A stretch of DNA of 29,030 nucleotides from a virus. The stretch is from the IMG/VR virus record IMGVR_UViG_3300008111_000132, positions 1 to 29,030 of that record; one strand, written 5' to 3'. Positions 5,601 to 13,098 of this stretch are shown here, piece by piece (the stretch's first letter is position 1; each line of letters opens with the position of its first letter). A program made the translations under genes and the position numbers. The notes under the pieces were generated by a model. That model saw only the letters and a program-made list of their open reading frames with translations, did no database searches and was not told where the DNA came from.

Positions 5601-6182
5601 CTATTGCACAATCTTTTCCATAGTTGATAAAATATAACCCGGTTCAATAACCTCATTTGTGACAGGTTCTGTTCCTTTTTTTACTAATTGTTTTTCTATT
5701 GTTTCCACATTGTCAACAACAATTTTTTTATCTTTTACCCCTCTTTCACTTTGAAAATCCAATTGAAAACGTTTTAAAACATGAAAATAAAACTTACGTA
5801 AGTTTTCATCTGAACTTTGTGATAATTTATTGAACGCATCTTTAGAATCAGGATCCATTCTACTTACCATAGATTCAACAAGTTTGTAATAATCTTTGGA
5901 TTCGTCTTCTTTAATTGCACCAGCGGCACCGTATTTTTTTATTTCTTCTCGAGTCCGTGCTCTATACAAGTACGCACGTCTTTCTAAATCAATTAGTTTT
6001 GCGTTTATGTATTGTCTTTGAGTTTTAGGATCTTTTGTGGAATAGAAAAGATTTATATCTTTATTTTTTTCAATTGATATAAGTTGTTCAGATAAGATAT
6101 AGTGATTTTTAGTCGCGTCTTGGTGTAATTTTAGAATTCTTTTAGATTCTTCTTCACTTAAATTAAAATTCTGTTTTATCAT
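5601..6182 (-). CDS. N-terminal half of OmpA-like protein, with leader motif
   Basis: It starts MIKQNFNLSEEESKRILKLH, a leader of the same kind as those at 6246, 6810 and 12138. It continues with a long helical, charged region and a Ser-rich middle, up to about residue 175. The last 10 residues (ILSTMEKIVQ) look unlike the rest and lie after the predicted 1-nt loss at 5629-5632, so the true protein continues into 5128-5628. The shared leader suggests a virion-carried or wall-directed protein. It could be a real inactivation, a sequencing error or a recoding site. Confidence 0.65.
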   Translation of the reverse strand: MIKQNFNLSEEESKRILKLHQDATKNHYILSEQLISIEKNKDINLFYSTKDPKTQRQYINAKLIDLERRAYLYRARTREEIKKYGAAGAIKEDESKDYYKLVESMVSRMDPDSKDAFNKLSQSSDENLRKFYFHVLKRFQLDFQSERGVKDKKIVVDNVETIEKQLVKKGTEPVTNEVIEPGYILSTMEKIVQ

Positions 6183-6245
6183 TTTAAGAGTTTTTTATAT
6201 AAATATTTGAAAAGTTATTAGGTTTTATAAATATATTTATTAAGA

Positions 6246-6782
6246 GTGAATTTACAAGAAAACATAGAAAGAATCAAGGAAATGATGGACATTTCATCAC
6301 AAAATGTCAAATATGATGCTATTCTTATTGGTGGATTAGATTATAGAAAGGATAAAAAGGGGAAATTAATTGACAAAACTATAGATGAACAAGTAGAATT
6401 ATTAAAACAAGGTTTTGGGAAAGATAAAAAGATAAAAGGTTTTCAATTTAATGTCAGTTCTTCTACATTACTTGAATTTTTAGAGACGAATCCCAAAGTT
6501 CCTGTGTTTTTATTCAGTGCAGGTTGTAAAATGGCTTTTGATATATCAAGAAGTCCATTTGTGGATAAGAAGAAGATTTACATAATTGAACCTTGGGGTC
6601 TTGGGGAGATCACTCCTAATATTGTAAAAAATGCGGTTAAAGGTGGTGTACCACCAAGACATGTATTTGTTGGAATAAGTAAAGGTACGGGTGTTGGTAT
6701 TGTAGATGGGGCTGTCCCATCTGGTGCAACAGATCATTGGAGTGCACTTACTCTTGTGGGTAAAATGATGAGTACAAAATAA
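6246..6782 (+). CDS. Hypothetical virion-associated protein with NLQENIxRIKEMM leader
   Basis: The GTG start at 6246 is chosen because it keeps the full leader NLQENIERIKEMM, seen on many phage proteins of this group. The next in-frame ATG would cut it. The body (178 aa) alternates beta strands and helices: AILIGGLDY, VPVFLFSAGCKMAF, KIYIIEPWG, HVFVGISKGTG and DHWSALTLVG. This looks like an alpha/beta fold, with a possible Ser or Cys in SAGC and a His in DHWS, recalling hydrolases. That is inference only. It diverges from 6182 across a 63-bp AT-rich gap. Confidence 0.7.
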   Translation: MNLQENIERIKEMMDISSQNVKYDAILIGGLDYRKDKKGKLIDKTIDEQVELLKQGFGKDKKIKGFQFNVSSSTLLEFLETNPKVPVFLFSAGCKMAFDISRSPFVDKKKIYIIEPWGLGEITPNIVKNAVKGGVPPRHVFVGISKGTGVGIVDGAVPSGATDHWSALTLVGKMMSTK

Positions 6783-6809
6783 AACATATTTTCTCTATTT
6801 ATATATAAC

Positions 6810-7163
6810 ATGAAGAAGATTATCATTACCGAATCACAATTAAAAAGAATATTTCTCGAAGAACAATCTGAGGAATATGTTGAACATAAACTTTATGAAG
6901 ATCATTTGGTAAAGACCACATATTTTGCACCTAAGGATAAAATCTCAAAGTTATTTCATGGTCATGGGTATACATTTACAATTGATATTTTAAACAAATC
7001 AAAATTACCTATGACTCTTTTGGCTAAGACACCATCAGATTGGGGTTATAGAGGAGAAAAAGATTTGAATTTTTCAAAACATGCGGTACGTCCAAATGAT
7101 TTAGGTGAGGTTGAATTGATGTTAGTTTATCTTTTCAAAAACCAAGTAGAGAAGAAACTATAA
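6810..7163 (+). CDS. Leader-bearing N-terminal part of a split protein
   Basis: It starts MKKIIITESQLKRIFLEEQ, the clearest copy of the leader in this window. The remaining part is beta-rich (HGYTFTIDIL, MTLLAKTPSDWG) without known motifs. The frame of the next gene stays open back to 7115 and reads well there (PSREETINYCKKFYNDG). This suggests that the two frames are one gene, broken by loss of one A in the AAAAA run at 7137-7141. As annotated it is 117 aa. Confidence 0.65.
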   Translation: MKKIIITESQLKRIFLEEQSEEYVEHKLYEDHLVKTTYFAPKDKISKLFHGHGYTFTIDILNKSKLPMTLLAKTPSDWGYRGEKDLNFSKHAVRPNDLGEVELMLVYLFKNQVEKKL

Positions 7164-7195
7164 ATTATTGTAAAAAGTTTTATAATGATGGTGTT

Positions 7196-7975
7196 TTGAA
7201 CAAAGCTAAATCAACAGTATTGAAGTGGTTAGATGACCCAATAACCATTCAAAAATATATAAAGAATTGGGATATGTCAAAATCTGTAGTGGATTATTAT
7301 TTTCATCACTATAAAAAGACAATAAAAGATGTCAAATTAGAATATGTGATTGATCCAGATGGTGAATATTTGGCCCAAGTTGCACCAAGAAATTTTAACA
7401 AAATATTCAATACTGCAAAGTTTGTTCCTGTAACAATAAATTGTGTTGATAAGTATTTAAACCAATCTTTAAATGCGAAAGATTTTGAATCGGTATTAAT
7501 ACATGAGATGCAACATTTATTTAATTTAATACATCCATGGCATCCTGAGTCTGAATCACCGATAAAAAAAACTTCTAATCTTTACGACATAGCAAAATCA
7601 CAGATAGGTAAAATCACAAATACTGATCAAAGTTTTTATATTATTAAAAGATTAATTAGTGATGGATTTAATGAAAAAGACGCAAAAACCTTGGCCACGG
7701 ATTATGTTTGGTCAAGTTATTTAAAATCACATACAGAATATTTGAATAGTGGTAATGAACTTGCGTCATTCGTATTAGGACTAAGAAGATCTTTAAATTT
7801 AAGACCAGGACAAGAAATTACTAAAGACAATATTATTAAGAATATAGATAATCCAAATGCGACTTGGATAATAAGATTCTATATTAAAAGTGAATTACCT
7901 CTTGAGACATTCCTATCAAAAATAAATTCATATGCAAAAAATGAACCAAGAAGATCAGACACCTACAACGTTTAA
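7196..7975 (+). CDS. HExxH metallopeptidase-like protein (probably the C-terminal part)
   Basis: It contains VLIHEMQHLFN, a zinc-peptidase HExxH motif (His103, Glu104, His107). Downstream are acidic residues E181 and E188 in HTEYLNSGNEL that could give the third ligand, as in gluzincin-type enzymes. There is no signal peptide. No ATG precedes the motif, only TTG at 7196, and the open frame begins at 7115. The true N-terminus therefore probably lies in the gene at 6810, after a 1-nt frameshift. A leader-tagged peptidase would fit a virion-borne lysis or head-maturation enzyme. The substrate is unknown. Confidence 0.65.
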   Translation: MNKAKSTVLKWLDDPITIQKYIKNWDMSKSVVDYYFHHYKKTIKDVKLEYVIDPDGEYLAQVAPRNFNKIFNTAKFVPVTINCVDKYLNQSLNAKDFESVLIHEMQHLFNLIHPWHPESESPIKKTSNLYDIAKSQIGKITNTDQSFYIIKRLISDGFNEKDAKTLATDYVWSSYLKSHTEYLNSGNELASFVLGLRRSLNLRPGQEITKDNIIKNIDNPNATWIIRFYIKSELPLETFLSKINSYAKNEPRRSDTYNV

Positions 7976-8216
7976 CAACATAAAAAATGTGGCGTTCACC
8001 ATATATTTTATTTTGGTTACAATATTTTGTTTTTTTCTTTTTTCATTAATAGAAGAGAAGGATTATGAACTAAAAGAAAAAGAAGAACAGATTCTTGAAT
8101 ATAGTATAATGATTGACAGTTTGATGGATGAACAACATTATTTCCTCGAGTATTTAAAAATTGAAAAACAATGGAACTATCCGAAAGAGAAAAAGATGAC
8201 ATATGGGCAGGAGTAA
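7932..8216 (+). CDS. Single-helix membrane protein with coiled-coil tail
   Basis: It starts at ATG 7932 or 7941 inside the end of the peptidase gene (overlap 35-44 nt, other frame). After a short polar head comes one membrane helix (about residues 18-43), then a charged helical segment (EEKDYELKEKEEQILEYSIMIDSLMDEQ) likely to form a coiled coil. This layout is common for phage holin-accessory or inner-membrane spanin proteins, and the neighbours suit a lysis role. That role is inferred from context only. Confidence 0.65.
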   Translation: MQKMNQEDQTPTTFNNIKNVAFTIYFILVTIFCFFLFSLIEEKDYELKEKEEQILEYSIMIDSLMDEQHYFLEYLKIEKQWNYPKEKKMTYGQE

Positions 8217-8269
8217 TTGTGATTACTATGGTGTCTTTTTTTATTATCATGAGTTTTATCTCAATATAA
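8171..8269 (+). CDS. Small membrane protein, 32 aa
   Basis: ATG at 8171 starts inside the end of the preceding membrane gene (46-nt overlap, different frame). It encodes a charged head (MELSEREKDDIW) and one membrane helix to the C-terminus. The embedded start resembles nested lysis genes of the Rz/Rz1 kind, but no lipobox is present. It ends 13 nt before the stop of the opposing SGNH gene. Confidence 0.5.
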   Translation: MELSEREKDDIWAGVIVITMVSFFIIMSFISI

Positions 8270-8282
8270 ATCCGGCCACTAA

Positions 8283-8900
8283 CTATATATTGGGTATAAT
8301 GTGATCCAAGATTTGACCTTGGACTCCTTTGGTATAATGGCAACACTGATGTTTATTATATCCATTATCAACCAACCACCGATTAAATCCAACATCGAAC
8401 TTGATGTGTTTACCGCATTTTAATAACTGATCCGACCATTCGGTGTTCTCGTTGTAGATATAAAATATCTTAACTCCCCTACTTTCCAACTGTTCAAAGA
8501 TTATATTGAATTGGTGGAATAGTCTTCTATTATAATCCTCACTATAATCTAAAAGGTGGGTGATGATATCAAACATATGTTTTTCATTAGTCAGGATCTT
8601 TCCATTCTCGTCCATACCATCCACATAGAATCTGTTGGTTGATTTGATTTCGTTATCGTTTTTATCGTAGAAACATCCTCTAACGAAATAACTGAAGTTA
8701 AAGAATAGGATATCATTTGGTTTGAACTCGAATAGTTTTTGTAGGAGACGATGGAGGATCATTTCGTTGGATCCGCCGGGGAGTATACTGTTATTACAAT
8801 TATATTCATAACCAATTCTATGGGACAGAAGTTCAACGAAGTGAGGTTCCTTATTTTCTGTGTACCCATAACTGTCCCCGAAGTGATATATTGTGTTCAT
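8283..8900 (-). CDS. SGNH/GDSL-type hydrolase (second copy)
   Basis: The 205-residue protein has FGDSYGY (Ser10, block I), PGGSNEMIL at 41-49 (Gly and Asn45, block III) and a C-terminal HYTKGVQGQILDH with H188 as the candidate catalytic His. It aligns in layout but not closely in sequence with the SGNH protein at 643-1359. There is no signal peptide. It is alone on the - strand between two + operons, so it is probably expressed separately, although no clear promoter is seen. Substrate unknown; glycan de-esterification is a common role of the family. Confidence 0.75.
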   Translation of the reverse strand: MNTIYHFGDSYGYTENKEPHFVELLSHRIGYEYNCNNSILPGGSNEMILHRLLQKLFEFKPNDILFFNFSYFVRGCFYDKNDNEIKSTNRFYVDGMDENGKILTNEKHMFDIITHLLDYSEDYNRRLFHQFNIIFEQLESRGVKIFYIYNENTEWSDQLLKCGKHIKFDVGFNRWLVDNGYNKHQCCHYTKGVQGQILDHIIPNI

Positions 8901-8921
8901 ATGTTTAAATAATAAATAAAT

Positions 8922-8953
8922 TTTGGGATATTGCGAATAATATTATATATTTG
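8922..8953 (+). promoter_or_regulatory. Bacteroidota-type promoter of the 8.97-11.7 kb operon
   Basis: TTTG at 8922-8925 and TATATTTG at 8946-8953, 20 nt apart. It lies 17 nt before the ATG at 8971 and starts a run of at least nine closely spaced + genes. Confidence 0.85.
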
Positions 8954-8970
8954 GGGTATAATACTAAATT

Positions 8971-9099
8971 ATGGATATGTTTCAATTTATTTGGGGATTC
9001 TTAATAGGAATCGGAGTAGGTTTTATAATTGGGTTGCTTATAGCAAAACGAATTGTAAAAGATACAATTAGAAAAGTTTTAAATAATGTGAGACCATGA
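8971..9099 (+). CDS. Small membrane protein, 42 aa
   Basis: ATG at 8971 encodes a glycine-rich membrane helix (about residues 5-25, GFLIGIGVGFIIGLL), followed by a basic amphipathic tail (AKRIVKDTIRKVLNNV). The tail should lie on the cytoplasmic face. The stop overlaps the next start (ATGA), so the two genes are coupled. It is the first gene of its operon. A holin-like or membrane-anchoring role is possible but not shown. Confidence 0.7.
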   Translation: MDMFQFIWGFLIGIGVGFIIGLLIAKRIVKDTIRKVLNNVRP

Positions 9100-9410
9100 G
9101 CAATTTTAATTTGGTACCAGACAACGGTAGTTTGACAATGAAAGGAAGTGGTTTGGTGAAAATCAAAACCCGAATAAAGATTTATGGTACGGGTACGGAA
9201 TTGCCGGTGGAGATTACTGCAGACTTTAACAACATACCACATCATTTACACCAATCCTATCTTCAATCCTTAACCTACCAATACAATACATCGGTTAGTG
9301 TATATAACAACACAGAAGAAGAACCATACCCAATGACAATTAAAGAGAGACAAAGGGAATGGAGATTGAATAAGATTGTGGATATTATTTGTAAAGGATT
9401 AAAAAAATAA
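9096..9410 (+). CDS. Hypothetical protein, 104 aa
   Basis: A soluble protein with a beta-rich N-terminal part (GSLTMKGSGLVKIKTRIKIYG) and a helical, basic C-terminal part (TIKERQREWRLNKIVDIICKGLKK). Its start overlaps the 42-aa membrane gene by 4 nt, and the next gene follows 3 nt after the stop. No family is recognised. Confidence 0.7.
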   Translation: MSNFNLVPDNGSLTMKGSGLVKIKTRIKIYGTGTELPVEITADFNNIPHHLHQSYLQSLTYQYNTSVSVYNNTEEEPYPMTIKERQREWRLNKIVDIICKGLKK

Positions 9411-9413
9411 AAT

Positions 9414-9599
9414 ATGTCAGGAGATATTGAAATGGGTAAATGTGATTTCTGTAAAGAAATTAAACCTGTACAAAGAACGTACTTGGAACCAACCAAATAT
9501 TCAAAACCCGAACATCCCAACAATGTTAAATTATATAATGAGGGTAATTACTTTTTCATTATAAGAACTTGCAGTGATTGTGGTGAACCAAAAATATAA
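9414..9599 (+). CDS. Zinc-ribbon protein, 61 aa
   Basis: Two CxxC pairs, CDFC (C10, C13) and CSDC (C53, C56), flank a beta-rich core (KPVQRTYLEPTKY and NYFFIIR). This is the pattern of a small treble-clef or zinc-ribbon fold. Such phage proteins are usually nucleic-acid or protein adaptors. The family is known to me only as small phage hypothetical proteins. It lies in the coupled + operon. Confidence 0.75.
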   Translation: MSGDIEMGKCDFCKEIKPVQRTYLEPTKYSKPEHPNNVKLYNEGNYFFIIRTCSDCGEPKI

Positions 9600-9603
9600 A
9601 CAT

Positions 9604-9690
9604 ATGTCACAATCAGATGGGATTTTATTTTTTATTGCAATATGGATTCTTGGATTTTTGGCTGGATACTTTAAAGGAAAAAATAAATGA
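9604..9690 (+). CDS. Small membrane protein, 28 aa
   Basis: ATG at 9604 opens a 28-codon frame: a short polar head, one membrane helix (about residues 7-23) and a basic end (FKGKNK). The stop overlaps the start of the next gene (ATGA at 9687-9690), which supports it as a real coupled gene despite its size. Confidence 0.6.
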   Translation: MSQSDGILFFIAIWILGFLAGYFKGKNK

Positions 9691-10286
9691 TAGACAACAT
9701 TGAATTAATAAAACCATTATTAAACTTTGAGAAAGAAGGTGACTTCTATATGCTTTATGTTTTCAAACGTAAGAAAGATCAACCAGAGGATGAGAGAGAT
9801 AATCATCAGTCGGTAAGAACTATTAAAACATATTGTATTGAAAGTATTGATCATCTTAATAGAAGGTACGATGAAATCAAACAGTTATGTGAAATGTTCA
9901 AAGCACGTGCATACATTCATGTTCAGAAACAGAATCACTTTGACGTATCATTGAGTATGATGGTTGATCTTGCTCAACGAATTCAGAATGGACAACACAA
10001 TCAAAAAGGATTGTTTGATAGTGTTGTTGGTCAAATTAAAACACAAGAAAAAAGATGGATTGTTGATTTAGATACAAAGGATGAAAATGAAATTGTAAGA
10101 ATGACTAAAGTAATCAATGTTACAAGACCTGAAGGTGATAAAATTGAGGCAATTATTCCTACAAAGAATGGTTACCACTTTATCACTAAAAGATTTGATG
10201 TTCAGATGTTTGGTAATGTTTATCCTGATATTGATATTCAAAAAAAGAACCCAACATTACTTTATCTTCCAAATTCTTTAAATTAG
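9687..10286 (+). CDS. Possible small primase-polymerase-fold (AEP-like) protein
   Basis: In order along the 199 residues: RWIVDLD (D127 and D129), TKNGYHFI (H164) and YPDIDIQKKNPTLLYLP (D181, D183). This order fits the hDhD, sxH and hD motifs of archaeo-eukaryotic primase folds. The protein is short, and the helical N-terminal half (ARAYIHVQK region) would have to supply the rest of the core. This is an inference from motif order and may be wrong. It is coupled to the 28-aa membrane gene by ATGA. Confidence 0.6.
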   Translation: MIDNIELIKPLLNFEKEGDFYMLYVFKRKKDQPEDERDNHQSVRTIKTYCIESIDHLNRRYDEIKQLCEMFKARAYIHVQKQNHFDVSLSMMVDLAQRIQNGQHNQKGLFDSVVGQIKTQEKRWIVDLDTKDENEIVRMTKVINVTRPEGDKIEAIIPTKNGYHFITKRFDVQMFGNVYPDIDIQKKNPTLLYLPNSLN

Positions 10287-10295
10287 GAAAATAAT

Positions 10296-10574
10296 ATGAT
10301 ACAAAAACTTTCAATAAAAGGATGGAGAATAAACTTTGTTTTCAGACACAAGTTTGAAAAAGAAATGGAACTCCTTGACAAAATGCGTTGGAATAAATAC
10401 GAACTTGGACTTTGGTTTAAGAAATACAAAGCAATTGGTCGTCCCAAAGAAGGTCCAGCAATAATCGGAAAGGATGCACATTTAACCAATTGTTATATGT
10501 TCGGAGTTGAGTTACTCATTTGCAAGTTTTGGATAGACATTTCCTATAGACCACTCACATTAAAGATTGATTAA
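10296..10574 (+). CDS. Hypothetical protein, 92 aa
   Basis: A basic, Trp- and Phe-rich protein (KGWRINFVFRHKFEKEMELLDKMRW, later GLWFKKYKAIGRPKEGPAIIGKDAH). It has no signal peptide; the hydrophobic stretch near residues 68-80 is short. Not a recognised family. It follows the AEP-like gene by 9 nt. Confidence 0.7.
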   Translation: MIQKLSIKGWRINFVFRHKFEKEMELLDKMRWNKYELGLWFKKYKAIGRPKEGPAIIGKDAHLTNCYMFGVELLICKFWIDISYRPLTLKID

Positions 10575-10592
10575 ATTTTAAAAACAAATAAT

Positions 10593-10928
10593 ATGAAAAA
10601 TCAAATGATTGAAACTGAAATTAACTATGACTACATCAATGCTTTGGTAGAAATTGAACAAAAAAAAGCAGAGTATGAAATGGGTCATCCGTTACCAACA
10701 ATAGCACAAACATTTATTGAACTTGGTCAAAAAAGAGGTATAGCCATAGATATTGAGTATGGCGTATCTAAAAACACGGTTGGATATTTTATTACCGCCT
10801 TTGACAAGAGATTATTTCTACCTGATTTATGGATAGAAGATAATTCTCCTTCTAATGTAGCTATGGCTACACAATGGTTTGAAAATATGCTCAACAAATT
10901 ATCTTCCCCTAACACACAAAACAAATAA
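10593..10928 (+). CDS. Hypothetical protein, 111 aa
   Basis: A soluble, mixed-charge protein with a helical N-terminus (YDYINALVEIEQKKAEYE) and a compact middle (IAIDIEYGVSKNTVGYFI). The start is preceded by AAAACAAATAAT, the same leader found before the next two genes. The family is not recognised. Confidence 0.7.
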   Translation: MKNQMIETEINYDYINALVEIEQKKAEYEMGHPLPTIAQTFIELGQKRGIAIDIEYGVSKNTVGYFITAFDKRLFLPDLWIEDNSPSNVAMATQWFENMLNKLSSPNTQNK

Positions 10929-10929
10929 T

Positions 10930-11160
10930 ATGAAACTATATACAGAAGAACAAGTAAAGAACTTTCTTAAAGAAAGAACATTTATGACAGAAGATGCTAT
11001 TGATAAATTATGTGCTCCTTTGACACCAATAGAACTACCAAGTGATGAGTATATTGATGAAGTATTTCAACCAATGACAGAGTTACACCAATATTACAAA
11101 GATGGGTTTATTAATGGTGCTAAATGGATGAAAGAACAAATACTTAACCAAAACAAATAA
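10930..11160 (+). CDS. Phage-type hypothetical protein, 76 aa
   Basis: ATG 10930 is chosen over an in-frame upstream codon at 10879, which lies inside the preceding gene. The protein starts MKLYTEEQV and ends in YYKDGFINGAKWMKEQIL, a C-terminal helix pattern I often see in small proteins of Bacteroidota phages, but with no known function. It is one nt from the upstream stop. Confidence 0.75.
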   Translation: MKLYTEEQVKNFLKERTFMTEDAIDKLCAPLTPIELPSDEYIDEVFQPMTELHQYYKDGFINGAKWMKEQILNQNK

Positions 11161-11161
11161 T

Positions 11162-11371
11162 ATGTCACAACAAACACCGGTGGAGTGGCTTGAGAAATTA
11201 TACAAAGAAGGGATATTGATTCCCAAATCATTTGAATTGGCCAAACAAATGGAACAAGATATTATCTCCGAGTCATGGAACGATGGAAATCTAATTGGAA
11301 GGAATGGATGGATCATAGAGGAATATAGCACGGGGAAACAATATTATAAGAAGAAGTATAAGGATAAATGA
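11162..11371 (+). CDS. Phage-type hypothetical protein, 69 aa
   Basis: A soluble protein with a helical middle (KSFELAKQMEQDIISESWNDGN) followed by a basic end (KQYYKKKYKDK). The MEQDxIxxxWNDG stretch is a recurrent feature of small Bacteroidota phage proteins. One nt follows the previous stop, and its own stop overlaps the next start (ATGA). Confidence 0.72.
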   Translation: MSQQTPVEWLEKLYKEGILIPKSFELAKQMEQDIISESWNDGNLIGRNGWIIEEYSTGKQYYKKKYKDK

Positions 11372-11685
11372 AATCATTTAAGTTTTTGGATAACAATGGG
11401 GATGACTACACCTTAATACCTGATGAAACGGCATCATGGATGTGGCATAATGACTTTATGTTAAGAGATAACATAGAGGGTTACACTTGGCAGTTAAAAA
11501 CAATTAGGTGTGATGGAATAATCAATTTTTTGAATCAGTTTCCAAATTTGTACATTGTTCCCGTATATTCGATCGCGGGGAATAACATTCGTCACGATTC
11601 ATTTAATCAGGGACACGGCTGGGGTTTTAATATACAAACGGAACATTTAAATATAGAATACTTTCAATTGGTACCAAATAATTAA
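11368..11685 (+). CDS. Hypothetical protein, 105 aa
   Basis: A soluble, Trp- and Asn-rich protein with alternating beta-like segments (GDDYTLIPDETASWMW, YIVPVYSIAG, GWGFNIQTEHL). It is coupled to the 69-aa gene by a 4-nt overlap and is last in the tight operon; a 57-nt gap follows. No family is recognised. Confidence 0.7.
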   Translation: MKSFKFLDNNGDDYTLIPDETASWMWHNDFMLRDNIEGYTWQLKTIRCDGIINFLNQFPNLYIVPVYSIAGNNIRHDSFNQGHGWGFNIQTEHLNIEYFQLVPNN

Positions 11686-11742
11686 ATAGTTTAGGTGATA
11701 GTGTGTGAAGATGGAGAAATATAATAGGATATTTATAAGGAT

Positions 11743-12141
11743 ATGGATAAGATTGACACAGAACATAAAAAAGGAATACGTGATCTTGCGATTATGATGG
11801 AAATTATCATAAGAGATGGAATGGAGGATATTCATGCGAGTGGTGAACTTGATCAGGAGGATATGAAGAGTATGAACATATCCCTAAGAAATAATTTCTT
11901 TACTTATTTAACAAGAACTAATAAATTTGACATCCATGATGTTCACGGTATGTTAAAGAAGGTCATGTTACCATTTCGTGATAAGGTTAAAAATAAACGA
12001 AACTTTGATAAAGCACTTTTAAATGCGGTTCACGAATTGAGAACAATATTAAAAGACGCCCTTAAAGACCCGAGTATTTTAAGTATACTATATGCGAGGG
12101 TAAAAGGATTTAAGTACGAGGAACCTGAATTTATAATATGA
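11743..12141 (+). CDS. Hypothetical helical protein, 132 aa
   Basis: Nearly all helical by composition (RDLAIMMEIIIRDGMEDI, DKALLNAVHELRTILKDALKD), balanced in charge and without Cys. It could be a structural or chaperone-like protein. Its stop overlaps the start of the acetyltransferase gene (ATGA, 12138-12141), so the two are probably made together. Confidence 0.7.
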   Translation: MDKIDTEHKKGIRDLAIMMEIIIRDGMEDIHASGELDQEDMKSMNISLRNNFFTYLTRTNKFDIHDVHGMLKKVMLPFRDKVKNKRNFDKALLNAVHELRTILKDALKDPSILSILYARVKGFKYEEPEFII

Positions 12142-12482
12142 AAATCTTAATCACCGAGCAACAGTATAATAGATTGATGGAAGGGTTTGTGGACATTCCG
12201 GTGGAGGAAGATATTACACTTGAACTATGGGAAGATAAGAATAGATTGGAACTATCCACAATAGTAATTCCCAAACATCTAAGAGGTCAGGGTAAGGGAA
12301 CTGAGATAATGAATAAGGTTATTGAATACTCCGAACAAGTTAACAAACCGATCTATCTAACCCCTGACACCAGTTTCGGGGGAACATCTATAAACAGACT
12401 TAAAAGATTCTATAGAAGATTCGGATTTACAAAGAACACAGACCAAGAGGTTTCACATAGTATGGTGAGATATCCTAATTAA
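12138..12482 (+). CDS. GNAT-type acetyltransferase with virion-style leader
   Basis: It begins MKILITEQQYNRLME, a leader shared with 6810. A compact GNAT core follows: strand LELSTIVIPKHL, the acetyl-CoA motif A RGQGKG at 49-54, then a helix, and the FYRRFGF motif B near the end. GNAT enzymes move an acetyl group from acetyl-CoA to an amine. At 114 aa it is short and lacks much beyond the core. The leader suggests delivery with the particle or targeting to a shared partner. It is coupled to the helical protein upstream and is the last + gene before the gene-free centre. Confidence 0.75.
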   Translation: MKILITEQQYNRLMEGFVDIPVEEDITLELWEDKNRLELSTIVIPKHLRGQGKGTEIMNKVIEYSEQVNKPIYLTPDTSFGGTSINRLKRFYRRFGFTKNTDQEVSHSMVRYPN

Positions 12483-12591
12483 GAAAGTCCTCACCTGTAA
12501 TGGGTGGGGATAATTGGGAGAGAATAGAGAGATAGGTACCAGAAGACAGGAAAGATTTTCACTTCTTTAAAGGTTCACACTTTCCCGAATA

Positions 12592-12620
12592 GATCCCCTG
12601 AAGGGGTCCGTCAGGACCCC
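12592..12620 (+). terminator. Alternative GC-rich hairpins
   Basis: CCCC (12595-12598) can pair with GGGG (12603-12606) over a TGAA loop, or GGGGTCC (12603-12609) with GGACCCC (12614-12620) over GTCA. The two folds exclude each other. No T-run follows, so terminator activity is uncertain. Confidence 0.4.
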
Positions 12621-12870
12621 GTAAATTACCCCCGATTTATTCCGTCTAACTACCCTGAAAACCCTATAAAATTCCCCCTGTTTTTAGGTACATTTTGTCG
12701 TAGTTATTTTATATACAGATATAACCATATAAACTTGTTAAATTCCGTGTAGGATATATACCAGCCACGATTTGGGGAAAAAGTGGGGAAAAGTGGTAAT
12801 ATGTGGGGGATTGACCCTTGCGTGAATTAAGACCCATATTATAAAAATTTATATGCATAACTGTTATTGC

Positions 12871-12887
12871 GGGGTCCTTCGGACCCC
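12871..12887 (+). terminator. GC-rich hairpin GGGGTCC/GGACCCC
   Basis: Perfect 7-bp stem over TTC. It repeats the stem of 12603-12620. A second weak hairpin (12892-12908) and GTTTTCATT follow, so + strand termination is possible. Confidence 0.4.
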
Positions 12888-13035
12888 TTCAGGACTGACA
12901 TAGTGTCCGTTTTCATTATATATACGTATATATTATATGTGTAATACGGTGAGTGTCATACGATTAGTTTCTACTTAACATAATCGTAGTTATAAGACAC
13001 AATATAACCCCCTCACGTCATACGAACGGGATGAA

Positions 13036-13054
13036 GGGCCACCGAAGGTGGCCC
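13036..13054 (-). terminator. GC-rich hairpin GGGCCACC/GGTGGCCC
   Basis: Perfect 8-bp stem over a three-base loop; on the - strand it can form a C(UUCG)G tetraloop. No T-run. It may act on transcripts from the 13207 gene, whose end lies 153 nt upstream on the - strand. Confidence 0.4.
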
Positions 13055-13098
13055 GTAATTCTGTTTAACTTTTTAAGATCGTTGTTTAAACAACTATT

